From NCBI GenBank assembly GCA_013365325.1, contig JABVXV010000587.1:1-24213 (forward strand): 24,213 nt of DNA. The letters are read 5' to 3'. This stretch comes from Dipetalonema caudispina (taxonomy: Eukaryota; Nematoda; Chromadorea; Rhabditida; Onchocercidae). Numbering within the stretch: the stretch's first letter is position 1; each line of letters begins with the position of its first letter. Both the position numbers and the translations under genes were made by a program. This document shows positions 1 to 18,204 of the stretch, in pieces. The notes beneath the pieces were generated by a model. The model ran no database searches. It was not told the DNA's origin and saw nothing but the letters and a program-made list of their open reading frames with translations.

Positions 1-54
1 CTGGAAATAAATAGCAAAGGAAGCAAAGGAAATAGGTTAAGTCGAAGGGGAAAA

Positions 55-148
55 ATGATGATATTAACGATGATAATGATGATGACGATGAGGATGATAT
101 TGGTGATGATGATGATGATGACGACGATGATAATGATGATGACGATAT
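55..148. repeat. Imperfect GAT trinucleotide array
   Basis: This is a run of GAT units interrupted by AAC, ATT, GAC and AGG variants. It lies in the 3' flank of goa-1. An open frame on the minus strand rich in histidine and tyrosine is a translation of this array. Confidence 0.85.
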
Positions 149-322
149 CTTGCTGTGAAATTGATGACATTGGAACAAAGAAGCATATGTAAAAGAAGAG
201 AACTTATTCGTACTATAATTTCAAACCATCCCAAAATTAAATATATAGTATATATAATCATTTCGAATTATTATTAATCTGAAATGTTTAGTTGAAAATA
301 TTTTAGTCATGTTTAATTTCCA

Positions 323-578
<256 letters not shown>

Positions 579-589
579 AATGAAACTAG

Positions 590-1906
590 AGAATGTAAGT
601 ACCAACAATGCGACAATGTCTTGAAAGATAAATAAATTAGTTATTTCAGCAATAAATTGTTCCTTCTCTCTTTTTTTGTGAAAGAAAGATAAAAGAATAA
701 TATCAATTAAATTCATCCATGATTTATCATAACGGAACAATGTAATTAAATGATAAAACAATTTCTCATTTAGCATTATTATCAGTACTCTAACATTTAT
801 TAATTTCATTAATAATTTATCACTTTCACGAGTTCTTTCAGATTTCTTAATGCTTTTAAGTAGGAAAAGTTTTATTTCATGTCAGACAATATGCGAAAAT
901 ACGCTTCGTGTGAATGCGCATAAATGAATCTTTTCTTGAAACTTTTTCTTTAAAAGTTTAATTTTCATTCCCCTTTTTTTTTTCTTTCTTTCTTTTCTTG
1001 TATTTGTGCTCAACAAAATGATTATATTTGAAAATTACAAAAAGATAGCAGTGATACACAAAATCACCATTGAAAGCACTTTCAGTTACTTTCAAAGGAA
1101 AATTAAATTTTCTGAATTTCTATTTCCTATATTCTTTTTTTTTTTTTTCTTTGGTGGAGGAGAAAAAACAAATTACTATGAAGCTATGTCAAAATGAATT
1201 AAGCGAAATAATTACAATATTTGAAAAAAAAAATTAAAAAATAAAAAAGACGTTGGAACAATGGCTATGAATTGCAAATAGTTGAGGGAATAAATATTGG
1301 CGAAAAGGTTTTTCTTCAAAACCTATCATATAATTTATGAATAGAAATTTTTTGCTTTTTTTTTTCCAAATTTTAATCAAAAAAAATGTCATTTTATATT
1401 AAAACTACGTTTGCATCTGAACAAATATTGTAGTTATGAAAAAGTTTTGTTTTTTTCTCAAATTAATAAATTATGTGATAAAATTTGATTTTACAAATCG
1501 AATAGAAATTCGATGTCAGGGAATGGTTAACTGGTTATTTTGTTTTTAATTAAAGAATCATTCAGGACTTACATTTGATAATGTAATGTATGGCAGGATG
1601 AATGATCCGAAACTTGGAAATTTTCAAAATTCAAAATGAAACATTTCATAAGTACGGTCTTAAAAATGAAACAAAAAAAAAAATCTTTTTCCAATTTTCT
1701 TTAATTTTGGGAAAATTTTTGTTTTCTTTTTTAAGTTTTTAAAAAAGCTTCGTGTTTTCGCACATATTTTTTTCCTCTTTCTTTTCCAATTTTTTGAAAT
1801 GTTATCATAATATGCTGTTTACAGGTAGAAAAAATATCAATAATTTGGAAGTTGAGAAATAATTAAAAAAAAAAAAAAAAAAAAAAACGAAAACTTGTCA
1901 TATTTT
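590..1906. other. goa-1 3' flank without a recognisable gene
   Basis: AT-rich sequence with many short A and T runs. On the goa-1 strand a 23-nt T run (1887-1865) begins 19 nt after the stop. I see no AATAAA close behind the stop; the nearest canonical one I found on that strand is at 876-871. The 3' end of the mRNA therefore cannot be placed. Confidence 0.5.
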
Positions 1907-8781
<6,875 letters not shown>

Positions 8782-8852
8782 TGTTGCGGTAGGAATTATT
8801 TATTTCAACAATCTTTTTTACAATTTTCCTTTCTTTTTTCCGTTTAAATTAC
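8782..8852 (-). promoter_or_regulatory. Possible goa-1 5' untranslated segment behind a splice acceptor
   Basis: Reading the minus strand toward the start codon, TTCTAATTTTTAAG ends at 8853 and resembles an acceptor; the goa-1 exon 8 acceptor is similar (TTTTTAAAG). The 71 nt from 8852 to the start contain no ATG. The site could be cis-spliced or accept a spliced leader, as many nematode mRNAs do. A weaker alternative acceptor, TTAATTCAG, ends at 8936. No TATA box or promoter can be assigned. Confidence 0.3.
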
Positions 8853-10437
8853 CTTAAAAATTAGAAATAATTAAACAAATTAATAAATTTGAACATATAT
8901 GCATATATATATATAAATTCTTTTTTTTTTTTTTACTGAATTAATTAAAATAATAGGGAAATTGTAAAGTATTTTTATCCGATTACTTATTGCATTTATA
9001 TATCCTTTTTGTTTGTTTTAAATAAAATTTGGAAATGGATAAAATTGTGAAACGTATTTGGATACGTATTTGGATATTCTATCAGCAGCAATAAGATAGT
9101 CGAAAAAAGAAAAAAAAAAAACAAAATTTCGTTTTTCTTTTTTTGAAAACTATCTCTAAAAATATAATTGAAATTCTGAAAAGTATCAATAAAGTAAGCA
9201 AACTATTACAGAATATTGTTTACAAAAGTATTTCTTATTTTTTTTTTATTCCGCCCTTCTAATTTCAAGTAATTCGTTAATATGTGGATCATTTCGAAAT
9301 ATCCTTTGAATGCTTAATCAAAAACTACAAATGTTTTAATTTTATTTAAAATCTCAAGCAATTCATAAATGTATGGGAAGCCATTTTGGAAAACACTGAA
9401 ATTTCCAATTAAATGCTATGAAAGCTTTAAATTTAATTGAACAATTTCAACATATTGGTCATTTGAAAGGATCAATAATTAAGTTTCATTTGTTGGAAAG
9501 CTTTCCAAAAAGCACTCTCAGAGTATTTATTTACTAGCAAATTTTACTTCTAAAATTTCAATCTTAAATTTTGTTTTACTTTTTTTTTCCTTCTTCACCT
9601 AATTAAACTATTGTTACTTTCTGATATTTTGCGGGACATTTTTTTTTTTTTTTTTTTTTTGGAAAAACATTCTTAAAAAAAATAAAAGAAAAATAAACAA
9701 AATTTCAATTTACTTTTGTTTTGCCAATCGAAATTGTCAAATGTTTTGTAACGAAAAAATTATTTCAACCAACAATAAATTATTCTTTTTTTTGTGAAAA
9801 GAGGCGGAGAAAAAATAAAAAAAAAAAACAAAATTCCATTAATACCATTCGCTAGAAAATACAAATCTGATCGGTTCTAAAATCAATTATAGCTCTTCTA
9901 AAAACATAAATCAGACTAGGCACTAAGCACTAGGCACTAGACCGAATATTGAAGATACCATTTTCTGTCTTTTTTTCTGTCTTTTTTTTTTCTTCTCTTC
10001 TTTTTTTTCTACCAAGGAAAATTCCCCAGATATCCCATTTATGCGCTTGTCATTTCCACTTTAAATGTTTTGCAAAAGAAAAATGGAGGATAAGCTTTTC
10101 ATTGTTTTTATAGGAAATAAAAGAAAAGCTCAAAAATGAGTAATATTTGGTTGATGTAAGAAGAAGAATGGAAAATGTTAGGAAAGAGTAATTAAAAAAA
10201 AGAAAAAAAAAAAAGTAATTACAAAATTAATTAACTTGATTTCATTTAGGAGAAAAGTAGCAAAAGAAAAAAGAACTCTTGAATTTTCAAAACATTTTAA
10301 AATAAAATTACAATAAATTTGAAATAAATAAAACGACCAAAATATCAATTCTAAATCATTTGAAAATAGAAACAGCGAATATTTCACTTAAAATTCAACA
10401 AAAATGAATTGTTTCGATCAGAAAAAGCTTACCTAAT
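8853..10437. other. goa-1 upstream flank, no gene seen
   Basis: AT-rich sequence with T runs near 8921 and 9641. It holds a 16-bp palindrome at 9493-9508 (TTGGAAAGCTTTCCAA) and a heptamer repeat, ACTAGGC, at 9915-9942. It probably contains promoter or outron sequence for goa-1, but no element can be assigned. The minus-strand open frame at 10178-10387 looks like chance. Confidence 0.45.
9915..9942. repeat. Four heptamers of ACTAGGC type
   Basis: ACTAGGC, ACTAAGC, ACTAGGC and ACTAGAC follow one another without gaps at 9915-9942. This GC-richer patch stands out from the AT-rich flanks. Confidence 0.85.
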
Positions 10438-10560
10438 ATGTAAATATGTTATTGTTATTATCATTATTATTATACTGCCATTATCATTGTTATGACTACT
10501 ATTATTATTGTTATTAACATTGTTATCATTACTATTATTAGTAAAATTATTGCAATTATT
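10438..10560. repeat. Imperfect ATT microsatellite
   Basis: TTA/TTG/TCA units with interruptions. The minus-strand poly-Asn frame across it (10429-10638) is a translation artefact. Confidence 0.85.
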
Positions 10561-10913
10561 ATTTTTCTTATAAAGCATTTGTCGTATTTCTATATTGCTT
10601 GATAGCATTTTTTTTTTTTTTTTTTCAAATGATATCAATTTAAATCATTCGGCAAACTTTTTTCTTAATATAATTTCTTAATTAAAATCCCAATAGGTAC
10701 TTCATTTTGGTGATTAATTAATGCTAACTTACCACAAATGATATTGATGCGTGATAAATTATTGTTTGTTTCTCGATTCCGAATTATTTGTCAACAAAAC
10801 AATAAATTGAAAGTTCCAATTTGCCAGGAAAATAAGCAGCTTTTTTGTCTTTGTATACGAATAATAAGAATACGAAGAAATGTGAATAACACTTGTTATA
10901 GTATTTTCGTATT

Positions 10914-10927
10914 ACTATTATTGTTAC

Positions 10928-10958
<31 letters not shown>

Positions 10959-11030
10959 GTTATTATTATTATTGTTATTATTATTATTATTATTGTTATT
11001 ATTACTGTTATTACTATTATTATTATTAAA
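10914..11030. repeat. ATT/GTT microsatellite
   Basis: A TTA array with regularly placed TTG and CTG units. It creates poly-Leu, poly-Ile and poly-Asn open frames on both strands. The exon-like pocket at 11063-11157 lies just beside it. Confidence 0.9.
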
Positions 11031-11062
11031 CAACAGCAATAGCTGACCGTATTCTTTTTCAC

Positions 11063-11157
11063 TTTTGGTGCAAAATTTCGACAAAATTGCCGATGTCAGC
11101 TTTTGCTGCTGCAATAATCGTCCCAACAACAATATTATTTTTCCTCCCAGGATTGTG
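11063..11157 (-). other. Exon-like pocket upstream of goa-1, candidate leader exon
   Basis: On the minus strand a strong acceptor, TTTTCTTTTCAG, ends at 11158. It is followed by 95 nt of visibly more GC-rich sequence ending at CACCAAAA/GTGAAA. The segment has no ATG, and the 71 nt before the goa-1 start also lack one, so joining the two would give a leader free of upstream start codons. Two of its frames are open, one starting HNPGRKNNIVVGTIIAAAKA, so a coding exon of an unseen gene is also possible. I recognise no protein family. Confidence 0.3.
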
Positions 11158-11159
11158 CT

Positions 11160-12490
11160 GAAAAGAAAATTTAATAATAATGGAATGAATTTTTTTCCTT
11201 AAAAAAAGAAAGAAAATTATTTCGAAGAAGTGCAAAATTGATTTTACATATAAAACATCGCAAAATGTTCGCAATTTCCATATCAATGAAATCAATTTCA
11301 TTACGTAAATAATCAAAGTTTGTTACATGAATAGACAGCTAATTATCAATAAATAGCGTAAGAAGAGTGAAGAAAAAAAAAATAAAATCAAATGAAATCA
11401 TCTGAAATAAATATTTTGGAATCAAAAATCCTAAAGTAATTAAAAAGCACTTTAATTGCAGTAAAATGAGTAATAAAATTTAAATTTAAGGTCTATATTA
11501 AACGATAACGTGACAATAAATGAGCTAAACAATTAGCATATTCGATGCAAAACTAAAAAGAAACGATCATAAGCTCATTTCGTATAAATCACTACGTAAT
11601 AGAAGAGGAAATCAGTTAACGAAGGAATAATTAATAATAAAAAAATGAGCCAAAAGAGGAAACAAAAATAAAAAGTCGAAGAAATAAAATTTATAAAAAT
11701 TGAGATAATACAAAAAAATATTTAAAAAAAAAAAAAATTAAAATATAACAAAAAGATAAAAAGGAAAGAATCAAAATTGAAATTTACATTTTTTTAAATC
11801 AATATTTGTTAAAATACATTCTAATAATTTCTTTGTTCTAGGGAATTGAAACCATTCCGGATATTTGATATGTTTCTTCCGGATATATTGATATAGTCAT
11901 GCTTGACATACCTTTAGAACTATTTTCATGATATAATTATTATGCTTAATCTTTTTTATAACAAATAGATGTGCCTAATAGTTCCTTTAACGGTGCCTAA
12001 AAATTCCCCATAAAAAATTCCACAGAAATTATCCGTTCAATCATTTATTGAATCCGCCTGATGAATACGTAAAATGATCGGTTTAAACTACCTGATACAT
12101 CATGTAACAATTTAATTTTTTTAAAACTTATTTAAAACTTTTGCAATACATTATGGAATATCATTTATTCAAGTGTTTAAATTCGTATTACAACACACGA
12201 AATGGTAGGAATAAATTTGCTATAGTGTAATAATTTGCTTTGATATTTCAAACCAAACTAAATGCAGTATGAAATACTGAATACTTAATTATCTATGAAA
12301 TTGAAATGTTTCGCAAGTATGAGAAAAGTGATATAAATCCTGAATATATTAGAATATATTGCAATATGAAATGTTATATTCAAGTCATACTTAATGAATA
12401 AAATTGGAAATTTTAGATAAATCAAAGTAACATAATGACAGATATGACAATTAAGATTAACCTTTTCAAATATTTTCATCCTCACATCAC
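11160..12490. other. Non-coding stretch, mostly unique sequence
   Basis: No gene or strong repeat seen. The interval 11830-12080 is less AT-biased than its neighbours and contains TTCCGGATAT twice, 27 bp apart (near 11857 and 11884). It could be a regulatory block, but nothing proves it. Confidence 0.4.
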
Positions 12491-12492
12491 AA

Positions 12493-12945
12493 ATATCGAT
12501 TGATCATTACTTCAATTATTAGCAGTATTAGCCGATATGATATTTAACAAAATAATATATTAAAATTGGATCTATACTATAATTTAGAAAATTATTTCAT
12601 TGTAAAAAACGAAATATCGCTGATCAATGATGACTTATTAGTTTAATTATTATCATTACTATTAAATATCACTAGTATCAGTATAACCATATTTTGCATA
12701 TATTTATGATAATACAATAAAATTGTTTATACAATAATAATTCAAGAAATTATTTCGCATCAAAAAAAAAAAAAAAAAACAAATATGTATATATATTTCT
12801 GATTAGTGATGATTTTTTCAGTTTAATCACTATCGTTATCATCATCATTATTAACATTATTATTTTATTATAATTAACATTGCTATTACTATAATCTCTA
12901 TTTGACGTATATTTAGGTGAAAATTGGATACAATTTATTCATAAT
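12493..12945. repeat. Three diverged tandem copies of a roughly 120-160 bp unit
   Basis: Copies begin near 12493, 12613 and 12790. Each opens with ATATCGATTGATCATTACTT-like sequence and holds an AAAATTGGATNTATAC-like segment. The first two copies also end in an AAATTATTTC element. Similarity is visible but gapped, so boundaries are approximate. Confidence 0.55.
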
Positions 12946-13121
12946 CATACCTTTGTTTATTAACAATTTTGCAGAATATTTTGCATAATTTCTGCATACT
13001 TTCCATTTATATTGCTATTTGTATTGAATAAAATGTGAATAAGAAGTACTCAATTATGCTTTCGATTTTATAATGAACAATAATAAATATTTGGGAAAAT
13101 ACAGGAAATGAATGAATGAAT

Positions 13122-13256
13122 GAGGAGGAGGAAAAGAAAAGGAATAAGAATGAATTGAAGAGAAAAATCCTTCTTTACAAATCATATTAGCTTCTTCCTC
13201 ATTCCTCCTCCTTTTCCTCCTCCTCCTTCTCCTCCTTTTTCTCCTCTCCCTTTCTC
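13122..13256. repeat. Purine tract followed by a long pyrimidine tract
   Basis: Positions 13122-13144 are all purines. Positions 13202-13256 are 55 pyrimidines in a row, mainly CCT units. The two tracts share the reverse-complementary core GGAGGAGGAAAAG, so they form an imperfect inverted repeat. Confidence 0.85.
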
Positions 13257-13260
13257 GCCA

Positions 13261-13265
13261 TCATT

Positions 13266-13354
<89 letters not shown>

Positions 13355-13365
13355 TATCATCATCT
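13261..13365. repeat. CAT/ATC trinucleotide array, about 35 copies
   Basis: Nearly pure TCA units, with TTA variants near each end. It follows the pyrimidine tract directly. Confidence 0.95.
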
Positions 13366-14430
13366 ATCTCGATTAAGCGGTATGAATCGATTGGATTAGT
13401 TTAAAATTGTAATATTTCATTTTGCTATCAAAGAAATATAAGCATAGATTTATCATTCCATTCAAAATTACACTTTAAGCCATTTCTCATCCATATATAT
13501 ATATATGTATTTAGAATTTAAAATTGATGAAAATTATAAGATTTATTTTAAAGATTAAATTTTGGATGAAATAGTTTAAATGAATTTGATAAGTTATACG
13601 AGAAATAGAAATGCTTAGCTGAAAAGATTCTAGTAAAAATATAACAAATCAATATTATTAAAAATTATTAAATGGTGGGTAATTTCTAGTAAGATAAGAA
13701 TAAGTTAGACCGGATCAAGATTCGAAAATTGTTTAGCTTGCCAGATGGTATAATTTTCAATGATAAGGATAAGTTATAAATATTCATGGCTAAATTACCT
13801 TCGAACTTCTTTTTTCAATTTTTCACTTTTTTTTTTTTTTTTTTTTGACTGACTTACTTAAAAACTTACACAACACATCTCACTCCTATTTTAATATATT
13901 GTAAAACAGATGGAATGAGCAGAAGGATTAATATATTGAATTGAAATGAATATTTTCCTTAAAAATTGATAAATTCCATCAATGAGAAGAAAAAAAGAAA
14001 TGCTGGAAGAAATGAAATGAAATAAAACGACGAAATAGGAATAAAATAAAGGTAAAAAGAAGAAAAAAAAAAAGGAAAAAAGGAAAGAAATAGGGAAAGG
14101 GAACATGAAGTAAAAATTGATGAAGTTTATTCAGTTATAATGGGAAATGAAAATAATTAAATGGAAGGAAAAGTGCAGAAAAAAAAAAAAAAAAAAAAAA
14201 CTGAATAAAAGATTAATGGAAGAGAAAAATTAAGGATTGTTAGAATAGCAATAGAGTGTAGATTGTGATGAATTGAAAAATGATGGTGAACACAAATTTT
14301 GAATGCAAATTAATTTCATGCTATTGATAAATTTAATAGAAATGAAGTTTAATATAAAAATTTGACAAATTCAAGCCAAGCAAAACCAAAAATGCATTGA
14401 AATGAAGTAAGTATTTATTGCTACAATTTA
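13366..14430. other. Non-coding stretch
   Basis: AT-rich sequence with a T run at 13829-13846, a purine-rich block at about 13985-14105 and an A run at 14180-14200. The minus-strand Phe/Ser-rich open frame at 13891-14106 is the translation of that purine-rich block. Confidence 0.45.
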
Positions 14431-14532
14431 TGATGGCTTCTGAAGGAAATGGAACAATGAATCCCAAAACAAATATCATTTTTGATGGTTTCTAATGAAA
14501 ATGGAACAATGAATCCCAAAAGAAATGTTACT
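14431..14532. repeat. Tandem duplication of about 52 bp
   Basis: Copies at 14431-14482 and 14483-14532 share TGATGGNTTCT, then AATGGAACAATGAATCCCAA. A shorter matching element (CTACAATT) flanks each end. Confidence 0.85.
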
Positions 14533-15503
14533 ACAATTATACATCATTGTTATTAATAGAGATTCGTGCCATTTAAATTGATTGTAATTTTGATTCTCTG
14601 ATGGTGAATTTTTGTCTCTTTCTACTCATTCCTGTGCTTTAATCTGCTAGAAAGTAAATTTTTTCGAAAAAAATTGATTTTGAAAACTAAAAAATTTCAT
14701 GAAAGTTTTTTGAAAAGAATTTTAAAAAAATTCTATTTTCATTAATTGAATAAAATCTTTTTCAGCAATTCTTTAGCAGTAACTTTAATTATAAATATTG
14801 CTCAGAAAAGATGAAGGAAGAATTATGAATTGAATATATTATTTTATTGCATTCTTTCATTAATGCTTAGCTACGAAACGAAACAGTTAGTTTGAGAGAA
14901 AACTGAAGAATTTAAATAGTAATAGATAATGCTAATTTCTTGATGAAGTTAATCCGGAATTCTAAACCGGAGAAAGTATTTGTTGAAAAAATATTCCAAG
15001 CGAAGCAAATTAATTTTCATATAAACACATAAACATAAATACACATACATACGCATATATATTATTTATACGTAAATTAAAATATTAATAAAAATTTTTG
15101 TCCAATCATCTGAGTAATTATGATAAAGAAATATGAATGCATATATAAAAATTCAAATATTAATATAAATTTTAACCGAATAAACAATTTTAGCTATAAT
15201 GAAATAAAAAGACAAAATGGGAAAGTTTTGAGATATGAAGTTAGGAAACTAATATCAGCGATAAAATATCCCCATGAATGGCTTGTATTCGAAATAAATG
15301 AAAATTTTCATTTTCTTTTTTTTCACCTATTTCGGATTTTTTTCTTTTTCTTTTTGAAGTAATATGCAAAATGAAAAGAAAAAAGTTATGTTATGGCGTT
15401 ATGTTACAACGAAGCAATTAGTTATTCTTTTTTTTTTTTTTGTTTTTTTAGAGATCAAAAAAGATATAATAATTGCCAATTAGGGAAAGCTTAAAGTAGA
15501 ATG

Positions 15504-15534
<31 letters not shown>

Positions 15535-16660
15535 AATTAATAATCGATACTACGAAATGAGAAATAATTAAAATTATTTCGGATTTTATCAAATTTCAAG
15601 CATGCATGAACACTGAGGTAACGAATATGGTTAAATAATAATTAAGATAAGATATTTGATATTCATTATAGTATTTACCGTATACTATCGTATTTACCGT
15701 AATCAAAAATTTTCAACACTTATTAAAGAAGCAATTTTAACTTGAATTGAAAAAGTACAAGAAGGGAAGTTACTTTTTCCCGAAAAAAAAAATTGCATTT
15801 CAATTATAATTTTAGGATCTATATTGTAAAAACTTGAGGATTAAAATTCAAAAATTTCAATGGAAAAGAAATAAAACAATATGAAATGAAATAAAGTTTA
15901 TTATTTATTTGCATTAGTCAAATCATAGGAAGCAATATCACATTGAATAGATGAAATATTAATAAGAATTTAAGTAAATAATTATTGAAACAAAAGTTAG
16001 ACAATTCAAATTATATTTTATTAAAAGCTTTAAGATTGAAATTGCAACAATGTAAAAATAAAAGTTTGCAAATGATAATACATAATGAATGAAGCGATAA
16101 AAAAGTTTAACCAAAAAATTGGATAAAAATTAGGCAGAATTAATTTTATCTCAGCATTAATTATAAGTTAAATATCAATATAAAATTTTATGCAATATCT
16201 GGGAGGAAAAATGAAAAAAAAGACAAAAAAAAAAAAATGAAATTATCATTAAAAATTTTCAACATATAATGTTAAATGATAAGGTAGTAACGATAGATGA
16301 TGATGAAGATGCTGAATAATGATAATAATACTATTGAAATAATTTAAGAAGGAAAGAAGGAATTAATTTGGAAAATTAAAATGGGTAGATACAAACTACT
16401 AATTATTTCACCTCAAACAAATGAAACGCATTGCTTATATTTAGTATAAATAATTTCTTTGATAATCATTTTGAAAAATTAAAATTGAAAAAAAAAAAGT
16501 AAGAAAAAAAAAATGACAAGCACATTCATGCGTTTAATGATATAAAGGATTAAAGGATGAGTAATTTGTGAATTAAAAATAACTGAAATTAAAATATTCT
16601 TGAAATTTGCAATCATACTAATTAAATTTAAAAATAATTAACAATAAAACTTATGGATTT
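14533..16660. other. Non-coding stretch
   Basis: It holds a TA microsatellite at 15504-15531, a T run near 15427 and short A runs near 16217. GTATTTACCGTA occurs twice near 15670-15700. The plus-strand open frame at 15120-15362 is Asn/Phe-rich and has no recognisable domain. No gene supported. Confidence 0.45.
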
Positions 16661-16661
16661 T

Positions 16662-16687
<26 letters not shown>
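16661..16687. repeat. CT dinucleotide repeat
   Basis: Thirteen CT units, followed by a short imperfect CT stretch and a T run. Confidence 0.95.
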
Positions 16688-16692
<5 letters not shown>

Positions 16693-16823
16693 ATCTTTTT
16701 TTTTTTTTATTCATGCGAACCGATTAATGCAAAACAATATTATTTCAGTGTACGCATTTAAAAAAAAAAAAAAAATATATATATATTTCAAGATAAGATG
16801 TAATAATGCTAATTTCTGATTGC

Positions 16824-16863
16824 TTAACGTTAGACTTATTCATATTCTATTCGTTGAAAATGT
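16824..16863. repeat. 40-bp direct repeat, copy 1
   Basis: This 40-bp sequence (beginning TTAACGTTAGACTTATTCAT) recurs exactly at 16901-16940. The spacing of 77 bp and the TGACGCA found after each copy suggest a tandem duplication whose second half has diverged. Confidence 0.95.
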
Positions 16864-16900
16864 AGAAAAACAAATAATAAATACTCTTTTTGACGCAACT

Positions 16901-16940
16901 TTAACGTTAGACTTATTCATATTCTATTCGTTGAAAATGT
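16901..16940. repeat. 40-bp direct repeat, copy 2
   Basis: Identical to 16824-16863. The sequence beyond it differs from that after copy 1 apart from a TGACGCA element. Confidence 0.95.
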
Positions 16941-18204
16941 GAAAAAAAGAAGTACAAAAATAGGTAAACATATGTGACGCATATTTGTCATCTTTACAGT
17001 AATTTTCTTATTGCTGTGTCCTTAATTTAAAATAATATCATATTCAAAAGAGAAAAACAAAGAAAGTAAGCATTCTAGTTGGTTTTACACTTGACAAATG
17101 TTCATAATTCATGAAAAAATTTCTTGGTTACTTTTGTAATATTTGTGCTGAATAATTGATAGCTACGAACAACAACATTTGAAAATTGATATGCCGAAGT
17201 AATAAGAACTGATAATTGATATTCTGGAATAGTAATATTTGATAACAATATTGGTTTAAATCAATAGAATTTCGGGAAAAATGACTACTGAGATGAAATT
17301 ATCCCAATGGAAGTTAATGTTAAATAGTTAAGTAATCAGTAGAAGGGAGAATATTGAAGCACAGAATCGATAACAAAAAAAAAAAAAAAAAGGAAGTATT
17401 GCTATAATTACATCATTAATTCATTCATTTTAGATTTTCGGAGAAGATAAAATATCAACAATTTGAAAAAATTGAATAAGAGATGCAGATAATAATGATG
17501 GTAGCCAGTAATCATGTATATTTCGATCATTTGATTCGATATTTCATTTTATTTTAACCTATTTGTCTTATCTCCTCTCAATTTACTGCTTATTTAACGA
17601 ATTATTTCGAAAATTGATCTCTTCCTTTTTTGCTTTCAGAGAGAAAAACAAGTACAGATATATCAAAAATAAAGTTTTTTATATGGAATGCAAGAAAAAA
17701 AAAAAAAAGCAATAAGAAAAATCATTTATATAAAAACAAAATACTAAATTAAAAAAGAGGAATGAATGCTAAAAATTTATGATCTTGAAATATTTTTTTT
17801 TTTTTTATTTTTCTTTTTTTTTTTACAATCTTAAAATATATCCGTACTAAATGATAGCGTGATCGATAAAATTGTGTAATAAACGATCGATGATAATACA
17901 TTTAATACGTTTTTTCTTTTGCTGCCTTTTAGCAATTATTAATTCTTATTAATTCTAACATTTCTAAACGTTTATTTTCTCCCATGAAATATATCATAAT
18001 TACATTAGAATTTGTGTATTTAATTTTTCGCTTCACCCATCACAACATCAGTGTCCACATATCTATTATCATATAGGATGAGATAGATGTGCAATGGCTA
18101 CATCAAACTTTGCTAATATTATTATTGTTGTTTATATTATCATCGTTATCACTTTTGTTGTTTATACTCATACAAATTTTATCCCACATATCGTAAATAC
18201 ACCT
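16941..18204. other. Non-coding stretch
   Basis: AT-rich sequence with several short TTGATA-type repeats at 17155-17255 and A or T runs near 17375, 17697, 17792 and 17816. An ATG at 18094 begins a frame with a hydrophobic stretch that then reads through the 18-bp array; I treat it as repeat-derived. Confidence 0.4.

Noticed and set aside
9493..9508. 16-bp perfect palindrome TTGGAAAGCTTTCCAA
   Set aside because: Palindromes of this size are not rare in AT-rich DNA of this length, and nothing around it suggests a function.
10738..11046. Plus-strand 102-residue frame ending in poly-Leu
   Set aside because: The C-terminal half is the ATT array. The first half has no recognisable domain and no supporting splice structure.
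13891..14106. Minus-strand Phe/Ser-rich 71-residue frame
   Set aside because: It is the translation of a purine-rich, low-complexity block and not a plausible membrane protein.
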